Counted from the stretch's first letter, positions 50,937-60,223 are shown. The stretch is DNA of 64,000 nucleotides from an uncultured Pseudomonadota bacterium (GCA_913057905.1 CAJXPB010000001.1:1642733-1706732), one strand, 5' to 3'. Notes: generated from the letters alone by a model not told the origin. A program made the numbers and translations.

Positions 50937-51809
50937 CTATTCAATCCTCAAGTCCTCATGTCCCAACTCGGATGCAACCTCGTTTAGAACTGCTGTATCG
51001 TCTGTCAGTCCGGCTTCCCGAAAATCCGACGTCGCATCTTCACTCACAGTGAAGTAGCGAATTGCTGCTTGAACGAGACGATATCCTCGACTCTCACTTT
51101 CGCCCGTTCCAGAACTTTCGCGATTGAGCAATTCCCTCACTGAATCCGCAATTTTCTGGGCAAGATCCAAATTGACCGACGGGTTTTTCTCCGCTTCCTC
51201 TCGGAGAAGTGCCAGGTATCCAGAAATCTCGAAACGAAGTACTTCAGGTGACTGTAGAGGTTTATCGATCAATTCCTCGAAGAGACCTCGGACGGATGAG
51301 GCCATTGCAAGAGTGGACTCTTCATCAGTCGCCTTCGAAGCCGCAGAGCTATCTTGACCCAGCTGCCCCGAGGTGGGCGCGCGAGACTCGCCCGGCTCGT
51401 CTGGCTCAGGGGAAGAACTTCGACTTCTCTCATCGGTTCGGGCAGCATTCGCCGAGCGGCTTTCGGTATCGTTCGCCGCTCGATCCGCCTCCGTTGAGGA
51501 TTCCCCGGCCCTGATCTTGTCGGCTGAATATTCCGTCACTTTGTCCGATCCATCCAGCGGGCGGACTTTGTCGAGCAATTCTCCGCAGCGACTGTAGAAG
51601 GCCTTCCACCCACCCTCCGTTGAACCAACTTCAATCTTCGCGACTTGGTACTTGTCGCGCCAAGATTTAGGCATGTACTCAAACTGATAGTTGCCGTATT
51701 TTTTCCGCGGTTCTCCATCGACGAGAAGGAGATAGGTTGTGACTTCATCCTTGTTGCTTTCCGCTACACGTCCGACAAACTCGACGATCTCCACTTCACC
51801 GGTCGGCAT
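50937..51809 (-). CDS. Unknown protein between REase and Z1 helicase
   Basis: A 290-residue protein. The N-terminus (EIVEFVGRVAESNKDEVTTYLLLVDGEPR) is beta-rich; the middle is a low-complexity Ser/Glu/Ala linker (about 110-200) and the C-terminus is helical. No family is recognised. ATG at 51809 is preferred because GGGAG lies 8 bases upstream. Position in the operon suggests a subunit of the restriction complex. Confidence 0.55.
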   Translation of the reverse strand: MPTGEVEIVEFVGRVAESNKDEVTTYLLLVDGEPRKKYGNYQFEYMPKSWRDKYQVAKIEVGSTEGGWKAFYSRCGELLDKVRPLDGSDKVTEYSADKIRAGESSTEADRAANDTESRSANAARTDERSRSSSPEPDEPGESRAPTSGQLGQDSSAASKATDEESTLAMASSVRGLFEELIDKPLQSPEVLRFEISGYLALLREEAEKNPSVNLDLAQKIADSVRELLNRESSGTGESESRGYRLVQAAIRYFTVSEDATSDFREAGLTDDTAVLNEVASELGHEDLRIE

Positions 51810-52020
51810 CTGCTGAGCTCCCTGATGAATTTGACAACAGATTTCGTTGTTCTTCGGGCGGGCGAAAATTATGTGGCCGCTGACAACATCAGTCGTCACT
51901 GCGTGCGAGAGATACCATGAAGATACAGGTGAGCCTACGAAGCTCTCTTTCCATAGTAACTAGGCTCGGCCAAGGGCTGGATCCCTCCGAATTGGTCGCG
52001 CAAGAATGGTGCTCCGAAGA

Positions 52021-52036
52021 CTATATGCCTATATGC
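52021..52036. repeat. Tandem CTATATGC repeat in operon gap
   Basis: CTATATGC occurs twice directly in tandem within the 275-base gap 51810-52084 between the REase and the downstream genes. It is AT-rich and could form part of a promoter or a controller-protein site. Nothing else is recognised in the gap. Confidence 0.3.
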
Positions 52037-52084
52037 GTTGCCACGCAAGACAGCCGTGACTGAATTCCGAACGATTTTCGGAAG

Positions 52085-53413
52085 TTACGATTTACCAACC
52101 TGGCCCAAGAATTCTCTAAACGAGAGTACATTGCCTCCGGATTCATACTGGGCAATTTGGTTCACATCCTCTTCAGGCACGACAATCGAGAGTGACCGTC
52201 TCGCCATCCGCTGGAGTTTCAATTCAGAAATCTGCCGGTCCAGTGTGATGAAATACGCACCTTCAGGCACCTGCTTCCATCGTTCGCGGATCGTTGTTTT
52301 TGCGCTAAGAATGAGGGAAGTGCCATCCTTCGGATCCTTGACTTCGAAATCGAGTCGTCGGTCTCCGGATTCGCGGTCGTAGTACGATCCATTTTCATCA
52401 AGGAGATGTTGGACGTGATGCTCGAAGCTCTTGCCGGCCCGAGAACGGCGCGATTGAGTGATACTTTTTCCGACTGAAATTATCCGCCCCAACGCGGCTG
52501 CCACATATTCTTCGAGCTGTTCCCAGTCCCGTGGCGGTTTAGGTGAATTTGCTTCCCTCAGCCCAGCAGTAAGCAGTTTGGGGTAATGCAGAGCTTCAAC
52601 GGCGCGAAAAAGGGAGAACTCCGCCTCTTGCAATACCCAACGGACGAGATTCCCGGGCGCATTTTTCAGGGCGGTCTGGAGGGGAGACTTGGAACTGGAT
52701 AGCCCCGGACATTTAACGCGACCTTTCAGATCAGACTCTGCCTCCGATAAGAGGTCCCAAATGGCGTTGGCTGTAGTGGCCGTCTGTGGGAGTTCTTCCC
52801 CCCTGGAATAGAGCCTTTTCGCATGGTTCTCGATAAGGCTGGCCATCCTCGGGCCGACGTCCGCATCGGGCCCGGAGGCTCCTTTGGAAAGGTCCACTGC
52901 ACCCCAGTGTGGGCTCTCTGGAAGGCCGAAGGACTCGACTGCTCGCTCAAGGAGGCGTCCCTGCTCCACACCGATGATGATGGCGTCATAGTTGCGCGAG
53001 CCCGCTTGTTCCCGCTTTCCCATCATCAATACCGAGCCGCTTTGAAGCCGCTCGAAATAGGGGTTGTATACACAGGTCAGATGAGCCTCGGGCCGCGATG
53101 CCCGATTGCCTTCGCAGTAGTATTTGAGTCGGGTCTGCTTGTAGCCGCCGTGGTAGGTGATATCTGAACGTCGGAAGGTATGGCCGTTCAGAAGCCAGTC
53201 CACCTCGAGTGTCTCTGTCGCATTGGAATCCGGGGCCGAATCTAAGCCGAAAAACCCTATAAACCTTCGAGGAACGAGAACACCGGACTGATGACTCTCT
53301 TTCCCGTCGGCCCACTGATGGTCGTTCTTCGCAAGCGACTTGAAGAAGATGGATGTGTAGTCGCCTGCACGCTCGAGGAACCGTTCAAAGTCTTCTTCTT
53401 GGCAGGACGGCAT
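52085..53413 (-). CDS. EcoRII-like type II restriction endonuclease
   Basis: A 442-residue protein. The N-terminal part (HQSGVLVPRRFIGFFG, VDWLLNG, SDITYHGGYKQTR) resembles the EcoRII effector-binding domain, and the C-terminal catalytic domain (RSRAGKSFEHHVQHLLDENG, 323-342; LDFEVKDPKDG; SAKTTIRERWKQV, 370-382) has the EcoRII PD-(D/E)XK pattern. EcoRII needs two target sites. The methyltransferase gene is 43 bases upstream; recognition sequence is unknown. Start at 53413 leads into the N-terminal domain with no better alternative. Confidence 0.82.
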   Translation of the reverse strand: MPSCQEEDFERFLERAGDYTSIFFKSLAKNDHQWADGKESHQSGVLVPRRFIGFFGLDSAPDSNATETLEVDWLLNGHTFRRSDITYHGGYKQTRLKYYCEGNRASRPEAHLTCVYNPYFERLQSGSVLMMGKREQAGSRNYDAIIIGVEQGRLLERAVESFGLPESPHWGAVDLSKGASGPDADVGPRMASLIENHAKRLYSRGEELPQTATTANAIWDLLSEAESDLKGRVKCPGLSSSKSPLQTALKNAPGNLVRWVLQEAEFSLFRAVEALHYPKLLTAGLREANSPKPPRDWEQLEEYVAAALGRIISVGKSITQSRRSRAGKSFEHHVQHLLDENGSYYDRESGDRRLDFEVKDPKDGTSLILSAKTTIRERWKQVPEGAYFITLDRQISELKLQRMARRSLSIVVPEEDVNQIAQYESGGNVLSFREFLGQVGKS

Positions 53414-53456
53414 CTTGGAGACCCAACATCAGCTTTCGATGAGTTTCACACCGAGA

Positions 53457-54656
53457 CTATCCGGCGCTGACGGCGGAGACAATCGTCTCGTTGTCATAGT
53501 CGGAGAAGAGCTCTTCCTGGACTGCGACGTCCGCATCCGGAAACTCCGTCAGGTCACTGGGAACCTCGAGGAGTGGTCTGATGGACTTGGAAATGGCGGT
53601 CACGATCGGCACACACACACTATTGCCGAATTGCTTGTACGCCTGAGTGTCACTAACGGGTTGTTCCGGGCCTTTTTCGGAACGGTCATACATTCGCTGG
53701 AAGTCTGCCGGAAACCCCTGAAGCCTCGCACACTCTAAAGGTGTAAGTCGCCTGGGGCGGCGATCTTCGCCTCGGTAGACCAACGCCTCCGACCCATCCT
53801 TGTAGTATCTGGCGCTCAGCGTGCGAGTATACGCATCATCGCGTTTCACCATGCCGTACCCGAAACCGTTGCCTTTTGCCCGGTGTTTACGCTTATAGTC
53901 TTGGAGGTACTCCCACATATTCTCCGTCAGGGTGTACTTGTCCGGAACTTTTTCGTGGGACTCCAAAATAGGGCCTACCCGAGGCCACTTCTCTTCGGGT
54001 GGAACACCGTAGGTTTGACGAAACTCGTCTGCGAAGTGGCCAATTCTGTTGTCGACGTCGTCCCAGAAGGCGTCCCAGTCGAGGAAACGGTCCTCTTCGA
54101 CTCCGAAGGCATCTCTGTGGAAACCGACAATAAAGACTCGCTCTCGATGCTGGGGCACGACATCTGCGGCGTCTAAGACCTTACTCGTAAAAACATAGCC
54201 AGCTTCATGAAGGCAGGCTGCAATCACCTTCCACGTATCGCCGCCGTCGTGCGACTGGAGGTTCTTAACATTCTCCAGCAGAAACGCCTTGGGCTGCTTT
54301 TCGAGCAGGATCTCTTTGATATCGAAGAACAGAGTACCCGTCGTCGGATCGTCGAATCCGTGTGACCGCCCCAACGCGTTCTTCTTCGACACGCCCGCTA
54401 TCGAAAACGACTGGCACGGAAACCCACCGGTCAGGACATCGTGGTCCGGGACCTCTGACGGATCCAGGTCCTTGATATCCCAATTGAAGTGGTCGTCCTC
54501 CTCGTCTTCGTCGAAATATGCCGAGTAGGTCTGACGTGCCCACTTGTCGAGTTCGGAGGTCATCACGCAGGAGCCACCGATTGCCTCAAACGCGAGGCGA
54601 ATTCCGCCGATACCTGCAAAGAGGTCGATAAATGTCAGGTCCTCGCGTTGACTCAT
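53457..54656 (-). CDS. dcm: DNA cytosine-5 methyltransferase (Dcm type)
   Basis: A 399-residue m5C methyltransferase: motif I DLFAGIGGIRLAFE, catalytic Cys81 in GGFPCQSFS, ENVKNL (motif VI), QHRERVFIVGF (motif VIII), then a target-recognition region (about 190-290) and QFGNSV (motif X). It methylates the cytosine that the partner restriction enzyme would cut; the sequence is not deducible. It is the first gene of the minus-strand operon, and the divergent HhH-GPD gene begins 81 bases away. Confidence 0.92.
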   Translation of the reverse strand: MSQREDLTFIDLFAGIGGIRLAFEAIGGSCVMTSELDKWARQTYSAYFDEDEEDDHFNWDIKDLDPSEVPDHDVLTGGFPCQSFSIAGVSKKNALGRSHGFDDPTTGTLFFDIKEILLEKQPKAFLLENVKNLQSHDGGDTWKVIAACLHEAGYVFTSKVLDAADVVPQHRERVFIVGFHRDAFGVEEDRFLDWDAFWDDVDNRIGHFADEFRQTYGVPPEEKWPRVGPILESHEKVPDKYTLTENMWEYLQDYKRKHRAKGNGFGYGMVKRDDAYTRTLSARYYKDGSEALVYRGEDRRPRRLTPLECARLQGFPADFQRMYDRSEKGPEQPVSDTQAYKQFGNSVCVPIVTAISKSIRPLLEVPSDLTEFPDADVAVQEELFSDYDNETIVSAVSAG

Positions 54657-54737
54657 CTTGCGACTCCGTTGAATCCTCTATCAGTCAAATCAAGCGCAGG
54701 CTTCCCGAACTACTCAGCCCGGCCAACAGTCTCAGCA

Positions 54738-55400
54738 ATGGATGACCCTCTCGAGCCAGATACCGTTCAGTCAGAGCTAAAAATTCTACGGTCGGGGGTA
54801 ATTAGCTGGTGGCGCACACAGGAGTTTAACTTTCCCTGGCGAACGCGTGAAGGCAGTGAATGGGAGGCGCTCGTCACGGAGGTCCTTCTCCAACGTACGA
54901 GGGCAAATGCGGTCAAAGAACTCTACAGAGAGTTTTTCAAAAAATACAGCAGTATCGAGAGACTCCACGATGCTTCCGAAGGCGAGATTCGCGATGACAT
55001 AAGCTCCCTGGGGCTCCACTGGCGAGCGGAGTACTTGAGCAGCCTGGGAACAGAGCTTTCCGAGCGAGGCGGTCGTGTCCCAGAAGACCGCGCGGATATC
55101 GAAGACTTGCCCGGAATCGGACAGTACGCGGCCGGTGCCTTCCTCACTTTCCAACGCCACAGACGAGTTACCTTCATCGATGCGAACATCGTGAAATTGC
55201 TCGGACGATTCCTCGGCTTCGAATGGGACGGAGAAACCCGTCGGAAGGCATGGTTTGTCGATCTTGCTGATGCCTTTTTTGACCACGACTACCCTCCAGC
55301 GAAATTCGGATACGCGGTGCTCGATTTCACCCGGGAAGTCTGCGGGCGCACTCCGGAATGCGAATCGTGCCCGGTTCAGAAAGACTGCGCGTTTCCATAG
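54738..55400 (+). CDS. HhH-GPD DNA glycosylase, mismatch-repair type
   Basis: A 220-residue HhH-GPD glycosylase with a C-terminal iron-sulfur site (C202-x5-C208-x2-C211-x5-C217, the first spacing one residue shorter than in EndoIII). The HhH loop is LPGIGQY (124-130), catalytic Asp148. Tyr130 occupies the position of EndoIII Lys120; in the thermophilic T/G mismatch enzyme Mig.Mth a Tyr is there and the enzyme removes T from T:G mismatches produced by 5-methylcytosine deamination. The divergent dcm gene gives exactly that need. Function by analogy. Confidence 0.82.
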   Translation: MDDPLEPDTVQSELKILRSGVISWWRTQEFNFPWRTREGSEWEALVTEVLLQRTRANAVKELYREFFKKYSSIERLHDASEGEIRDDISSLGLHWRAEYLSSLGTELSERGGRVPEDRADIEDLPGIGQYAAGAFLTFQRHRRVTFIDANIVKLLGRFLGFEWDGETRRKAWFVDLADAFFDHDYPPAKFGYAVLDFTREVCGRTPECESCPVQKDCAFP

Positions 55401-55537
55401 TGCCACGCACCAACCAATAACTGAACATATTTACAGGTTTCACTCCGGTCAAATGCCGGGGCTGCACTGCTCGGGGCTGCGGGCAGTTGGACGAGTCGGT
55501 CGAGAGAGACTTTGGGGCCTCGAATTTTCAGCGAAAT

Positions 55538-57052
55538 CTACAGCACCACATCCATCATTTGCTGGATCTTGGCTCGCTTCAGAATGCCGGTGTGGTCGAA
55601 GACGCTCAAATCGAAAGAATCGGCTGAGGTGTAGTCGGTCCAGTTCTCGGCCGCCCACTTCAAGTCCTCGGCGGCCACGATGGAGATGTCGGCATCGTGG
55701 CTCGTGTCGTGCTTCAGGCGGATGCAATTTGATTCGGCCTCTTCGGAGGCCTCCGGAACAACGATCATAAAGCAGCTCACCCGGGTCTCGGTCGTATCCC
55801 GAATGTAGCGCTTGAATTGCTTCAGGTGGGAATTTGGGAACGTATAGATATCGGCCTTTGATTTGTTGTCCCACATGAAGAGGGATCCGTCGTCGAACTG
55901 GGCCATCCCATCAGGATGGTCCGATCCGTCCATCGGGAGAAGTTCGACATTGAATTTCTCCTGAAACAGGTGGCGCGTCGCAACTTCGAAGGCGTTGTTG
56001 ATGTCGAGATCCTTCGAGATAACGTCATTCGCCAGCAGATTTTCGCGGTCCCTCTCCGCAAGTTCGACGAAATACTCGTAGTACTGCTCCGCCTGTGACG
56101 CTTCTTCGTCAAGCTCTCGAATGAGGAGGTTATCGAAGTGGTTGACGATCCGCTGAATCTTGTCGGCCTTGGTTCCACTGACCGTCACACCGGGTAGGCT
56201 GTTGCAGATGTCGTAGAGATCGTCGGCCATCAACTCATCGAGCCCTTCGGTGGGACGAATTTCGGTCGCCATGAGTCGGTCGACGAGTTCGTCTTTGTTT
56301 CCGTAGACAGGGAAGTTGTTCTCTCGAAGAACCTCCTTCAAATTCTTTTTGGTCAGGTTCTTCCAGAGAAGCTGGCGCGCATTATCGCTCAGCTCGATAT
56401 CCAAGACACGCTTTATTCCCTCCTGAAGCTCCTCGGGCACGACGATATTCTTACCCTGCGGCTCGTGGTTGCAGTAAAAGACCACGCCCCGGCGCTGCAG
56501 AAATAACAGTGCCGCATTGATTTCGTCGTACGTGTGGGGCGCGCCGTCCTTTTTGGGAAAGACATCGAGCTGCGCCTCGATCAGCCGTTGTTGTTCACGA
56601 CTCACCCCGAGCTTTTCCCGCAATCGGTGGATAAGACGGTATTCATCGCGACTGAGCTGATCGTCTTCGTACGCCACCTGGAGTACTTCTCTGAGGATTT
56701 CAGCGGATCGCGATTCGACGTACTTGAGAGCATCTTCCTGATCGGCCTCGTCAATTTTTGCCTGTTCGCGCTCCTGAACACGCTCGGTCAACTCGCGCTG
56801 GCTAATGGCGCAGTCCGGCGTGTTGATGAGCGTTTTCAGCACGAAGTAGGTGCAGATCCGCTCGGAATGGTCAACCTCAAACAGGTCAATTCGCCGGTCG
56901 ACATTTTCCGGACGAGCGAGTTCGTCCGAATTTCGAACGATATAATCTCGTATCTCGTCTTCGTCCTGGGGGCCCAAGTCCTTCGTAAAACTCTCCTGGA
57001 TACGCCCCAGGTACTGCTTGGTCATATGCTTGACAGCTTCGTCGATCCGCAT
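55538..57052 (-). CDS. TerB-like/SAP/PD-(D/E)XK nuclease fusion
   Basis: A 504-residue protein. A TerB-like helical region is at about 115-165 (EVLQVAYEDDQLSRDEYRLIH), a SAP DNA-binding motif at 228-262 (LKEVLRENNFPVYGNKDELV) and a second similar motif at 275-306. The C-terminal nuclease region has HPDGMAQFDDGSLFMWDNKS (379-398), with Asp381, Asp395 and Lys397, fitting PD-(D/E)XK. The start at 57052 has GGAGAGG upstream. Probably defence-related; no exact precedent for the fusion is known to me. Confidence 0.65.
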   Translation of the reverse strand: MRIDEAVKHMTKQYLGRIQESFTKDLGPQDEDEIRDYIVRNSDELARPENVDRRIDLFEVDHSERICTYFVLKTLINTPDCAISQRELTERVQEREQAKIDEADQEDALKYVESRSAEILREVLQVAYEDDQLSRDEYRLIHRLREKLGVSREQQRLIEAQLDVFPKKDGAPHTYDEINAALLFLQRRGVVFYCNHEPQGKNIVVPEELQEGIKRVLDIELSDNARQLLWKNLTKKNLKEVLRENNFPVYGNKDELVDRLMATEIRPTEGLDELMADDLYDICNSLPGVTVSGTKADKIQRIVNHFDNLLIRELDEEASQAEQYYEYFVELAERDRENLLANDVISKDLDINNAFEVATRHLFQEKFNVELLPMDGSDHPDGMAQFDDGSLFMWDNKSKADIYTFPNSHLKQFKRYIRDTTETRVSCFMIVVPEASEEAESNCIRLKHDTSHDADISIVAAEDLKWAAENWTDYTSADSFDLSVFDHTGILKRAKIQQMMDVVL

Positions 57053-57171
57053 CCCGTGTCCTCTCCTAAGATCACTTGGATTTGAAGCGTAACACGACGG
57101 ATCGTGCCGATTAAAGACAGATGTTTCGAATTCGCCACATATCGGAGATAGTGATCCTCGTCGGAAGCTCG

Positions 57172-58929
57172 ATGACCACGCGTGCAAGAATGAACTTCGA
57201 GGGCTACCAGCACCCTATGACCTACTACGACGCATACGCCGAAGAGCTCGTCCGGCGCTATGAAGCGCTGGAGTTCGAGGAGGTCCACGCCGATATCCTC
57301 GACGCGGTGCCGAACGTGGCCTCGAATGTGCTCGACGTCGGCGCCGGGAGCGGTCGAGACGCGGCGGCGCTGGCGCGGCGCGGGCATCGGGTTGTGGCGG
57401 TGGAGCCATCGGAGGCGATGCGACGTGAGGGCCGGGCCATTCACGGTACAGGCTCGTTTGACTGGATCGACGATCAGCTTCCGCGCCTGGACGAAGTGTA
57501 CCGGCTCAATGAGTCCTTCGACCTGATTTTGGTCAGCGCGGTGTGGATGCATGTGGCACCCGAAGATCGAGACCTGGCAATGCAGCGTCTCCAGGGGCTG
57601 TTGGCGCCGGGCGGAAGACTCGTGATCACGACGCGCACGGTGGAATTCAGCGGCGAGCGAACGATGTACGCCGTGGAGCCGGAGAGGATGGTCCAGCGAG
57701 CTCTGGATCACGACCTGGACGTGGAACGCCAACAGACGTCTTCGGACTTGCTCGGTAGAAGCGATGTGAGCTGGTCGTCGCTCGTGTTCCGTCGGCCAGA
57801 CCGTGGCGTGGCGGCCTTGCCCACGTTGCGAAACGTCATCGTCAACGATTCGAAGAGTTCCACGTACAAGCTCGGCCTGCTACGGGCTCTGTGTAGAGTC
57901 GCCGCCGGGGCGAGCGGATTGGTCCGGAGACGAGACGACGGATTCTGCGACGTGCCCCTGGGCCTGGTCGCCCTCTACTGGGCGAAGTCGTATTGGCAGC
58001 CGATGAGCCAGGGTTTGGAGCAACAGGCCTATTCGGGGCAAGACTCCCAATTTCAGGAAGAACTGGACCGGGCCACTAACACACTATCGAATTATGACCT
58101 CAGAGTGGGGAAAAAGTTTGATGGGGACAGCGCGCAGGCGCTCCACAAGTTACTGAGGTCCATTCGGGCCACCATTCGTACCGGTCCGTCCAAACACACG
58201 ACTTACGCGGGCACCAAGGATCCCATTTTTAGGTACAAGAGCGATGCTTTTAGCGGCGGTTTGGTGCCATCAGAACTCGGAGAAATAGAACTCAATCCAG
58301 AGTACCTTCGGAGGTTCGGCGCATTACGAATTCCAACGGACATCTATGAATCGCTGGAGCGCAACTGGGTCTGGATCGAGCCGACGGTCGTCGACGAATG
58401 GGCCAACCTCATGCAGCGGTACGAATCAGGCGACCGCAGAGACGAGGCTTATCGAAACGCATTGAAGTGGCGCGCGGGAGACAGGCGAGACACCCAGCAA
58501 GTCTCGAACATCGTCACTCGCCTGCTTGAACAGGAGACGGATTTGAGTGGCGTCTGGACGGGCGAGGCGATCGCCGATTCCGACAAGATCGAGATCGACC
58601 ACTGCATCCCATACAGCCTCTGGGGCAACAACTCGTTGTGGAATCTGCTGCCGAGCACGAAGGCTGCGAACCGGAAGAAACGCCATCGCATCCCGAGCCG
58701 CGAGTTGCTCTCGGGCTCCAGGGAGCGAATCGAATCATGGTGGGAGCGCGCCTTCGTCGACTCTCCCAACCGGCGCCGGTTCTCCATCGAGGCCACGGCA
58801 TCGTTGCCCGGAGTGGACGTCGATACCGACGAGCCGGAGTTAGACCCCATCTACGATGCACTTGTTCGTCAGGTCGATCGGATGAAGCGGGACCAGCAGG
58901 TCGAGACCTGGGATGGTCTCAGCGGCTAA
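57172..58929 (+). CDS. SAM methyltransferase-HNH nuclease fusion
   Basis: A 585-residue protein. Motif I VLDVGAGSGRDAAA (53-66), AVEPSEAM and GGRLVITTR give a class I methyltransferase; the middle region resembles HNH-associated segments (STYKLGLLRALCRVAAG and VALYWAKSYWQPM); and the HNH nuclease is IEIDHCIPYSLWGNNSLWN at 473-491, with two more catalytic His/Asn. Start codon may be 57172 or the ATG at 57217. Base composition is uneven within the gene (see findings). Probably a defence gene; target unknown. Confidence 0.75.
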   Translation: MTTRARMNFEGYQHPMTYYDAYAEELVRRYEALEFEEVHADILDAVPNVASNVLDVGAGSGRDAAALARRGHRVVAVEPSEAMRREGRAIHGTGSFDWIDDQLPRLDEVYRLNESFDLILVSAVWMHVAPEDRDLAMQRLQGLLAPGGRLVITTRTVEFSGERTMYAVEPERMVQRALDHDLDVERQQTSSDLLGRSDVSWSSLVFRRPDRGVAALPTLRNVIVNDSKSSTYKLGLLRALCRVAAGASGLVRRRDDGFCDVPLGLVALYWAKSYWQPMSQGLEQQAYSGQDSQFQEELDRATNTLSNYDLRVGKKFDGDSAQALHKLLRSIRATIRTGPSKHTTYAGTKDPIFRYKSDAFSGGLVPSELGEIELNPEYLRRFGALRIPTDIYESLERNWVWIEPTVVDEWANLMQRYESGDRRDEAYRNALKWRAGDRRDTQQVSNIVTRLLEQETDLSGVWTGEAIADSDKIEIDHCIPYSLWGNNSLWNLLPSTKAANRKKRHRIPSRELLSGSRERIESWWERAFVDSPNRRRFSIEATASLPGVDVDTDEPELDPIYDALVRQVDRMKRDQQVETWDGLSG

Positions 58930-59346
58930 TCACTCTTCCACAATCGAATCATGGGGGTTGAAGGCGACTTCCCAGAGGTGGTCGTCAGGGTCGGCAAAGT
59001 AGCCGGAGTAGCCGCCCCAGAAGACTTCTTCGGGTTCTTTGACGATGTTGGCGCCGGCGTCGCGGGCCTGTTCGATGACCTCGTCGACCTGGTCGTGTTC
59101 GCGAACGTTGTGGGCGACGGTCACACCGCGGAAGCCCTCGCCATCGGCCGGGCAGCCGACGTCTTCGGCGAGTTTGTCCCAGGGATAGAGCGCCAGTTTG
59201 AGGTGGGGATTGAGCTGGAAGAAGACGATGCCGTCGTCGGGGGAGCCGTCGTCGGCCGGGGTGAGCCCGAGGCCGTCGGTGTAGAATTCGAACGAGCGGC
59301 TCAGGTCGTCGACGCCCAGGGTAATGATCGAGATGCGTGGTTCCAC
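58930..59346 (-). CDS. Single-domain VOC/glyoxalase-like protein
   Basis: A 138-residue VOC protein: ISIITLGVDDLSRSFEFYTDGLGL and GYSGYFADPDDHLWEVAFNP, giving the His and Glu ligands of the family. A GTG start at 59346 is chosen because GAGGG lies upstream and the longer in-frame ATG gives a low-quality N-terminus. Its stop codon abuts that of the convergent fusion gene. Confidence 0.8.
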   Translation of the reverse strand: MEPRISIITLGVDDLSRSFEFYTDGLGLTPADDGSPDDGIVFFQLNPHLKLALYPWDKLAEDVGCPADGEGFRGVTVAHNVREHDQVDEVIEQARDAGANIVKEPEEVFWGGYSGYFADPDDHLWEVAFNPHDSIVEE

Positions 59347-59365
59347 GGGGCCCTCGTCGTGTCGG

Positions 59366-60223
59366 TCAATTGCACGGCTTGTTGCTGTTGCCGTCGATGG
59401 TGACTGTGGCGTCTGCGCCCAACCGCACGTCCTCGAGGACACTTTCGATGTGGCAGCGCTTCAGGTTCTTGTTGTCGCGGATGACCAAGACGTTCAAAAC
59501 GACGTCCAGCGAGGCGAGCTTGGAGATATCAGTCAGATTGTCATTTGACGTGATGAAGAGATCGACCGGGACTCCGACCAGCTCGGGGAGTTCCGTCACC
59601 TCGGAGTTGCTGCCGAAGTGAACAGCCGCACCGTTCACATTGACGCCATTGAGGGCGGCGAAATCGGCCATTTCCGTTTGGTTTATGGCCAGAAATGCAG
59701 TCCTGTGCTTATAGACCATCTCCTCGAGACCTGCGATCGCCTGCAGATCACTCAAGTTGTTGTTCGAAATCCGCATATTTCCCGAGCGGGTAAGATTCTG
59801 GACACCCTGAAGGTCAGAAAGACGCGGGTTATCCGTGAGGCTAACGCGCGCGCCGTTGTGTAGGTTCAGCCCACGAGTGGTCTTCAAATCCGGCATTCTG
59901 TAGACCGATACCTCTTCGAGGATATGCCGATTCGCAAAGGCATCCAGTTTGGTAACCCCCGGAATCTTGAAGACGCTCAAACTTGGAATATTTCGGCAGT
60001 CGGACTCGCAGACCTCTCGCAGTTCTTCCTTGGTGTCGATCTGAATCAGGGTCTCGTCCCAAACATTGCAGTCCTCGAGCTCGGAGGCGGGTTTGGGTTC
60101 GCAGACCGCGCCGTTTTTCTCGGCGATTTCATTTCCGCTGGGCAGCAATGTGTCGTTGTTGCAGGCCGACGCGGCGAAGGCGGCGACGACCAAGACGACA
60201 CTCAATGTGCGAATCGATTTCAC
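59366..60223 (-). CDS. L-domain-like lipoprotein with repeats
   Basis: A 285-residue lipoprotein with lipobox SAC (Cys21). It has a Cys-rich opening (CEPKPASELEDC, CESDC) and repeated strand-turn units such as LTDNPRLSDLQGVQNL and ISNNNLSDLQAI, like receptor L-domain or LRR-like repeats. It closes with CHIESVLEDV and an acidic tail ending CN. The C-terminal part is closely paralogous to the second half of the protein at 61074-62432. Confidence 0.72.
   Translation of the reverse strand: MKSIRTLSVVLVVAAFAASACNNDTLLPSGNEIAEKNGAVCEPKPASELEDCNVWDETLIQIDTKEELREVCESDCRNIPSLSVFKIPGVTKLDAFANRHILEEVSVYRMPDLKTTRGLNLHNGARVSLTDNPRLSDLQGVQNLTRSGNMRISNNNLSDLQAIAGLEEMVYKHRTAFLAINQTEMADFAALNGVNVNGAAVHFGSNSEVTELPELVGVPVDLFITSNDNLTDISKLASLDVVLNVLVIRDNKNLKRCHIESVLEDVRLGADATVTIDGNSNKPCN

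Noticed and set aside
51917..52063. 48-codon open frame beginning MKIQVSL on the plus strand
   Set aside because: No ribosome-binding site or homologue is evident, and it lies in a gap between minus-strand operon genes; too weak to call.
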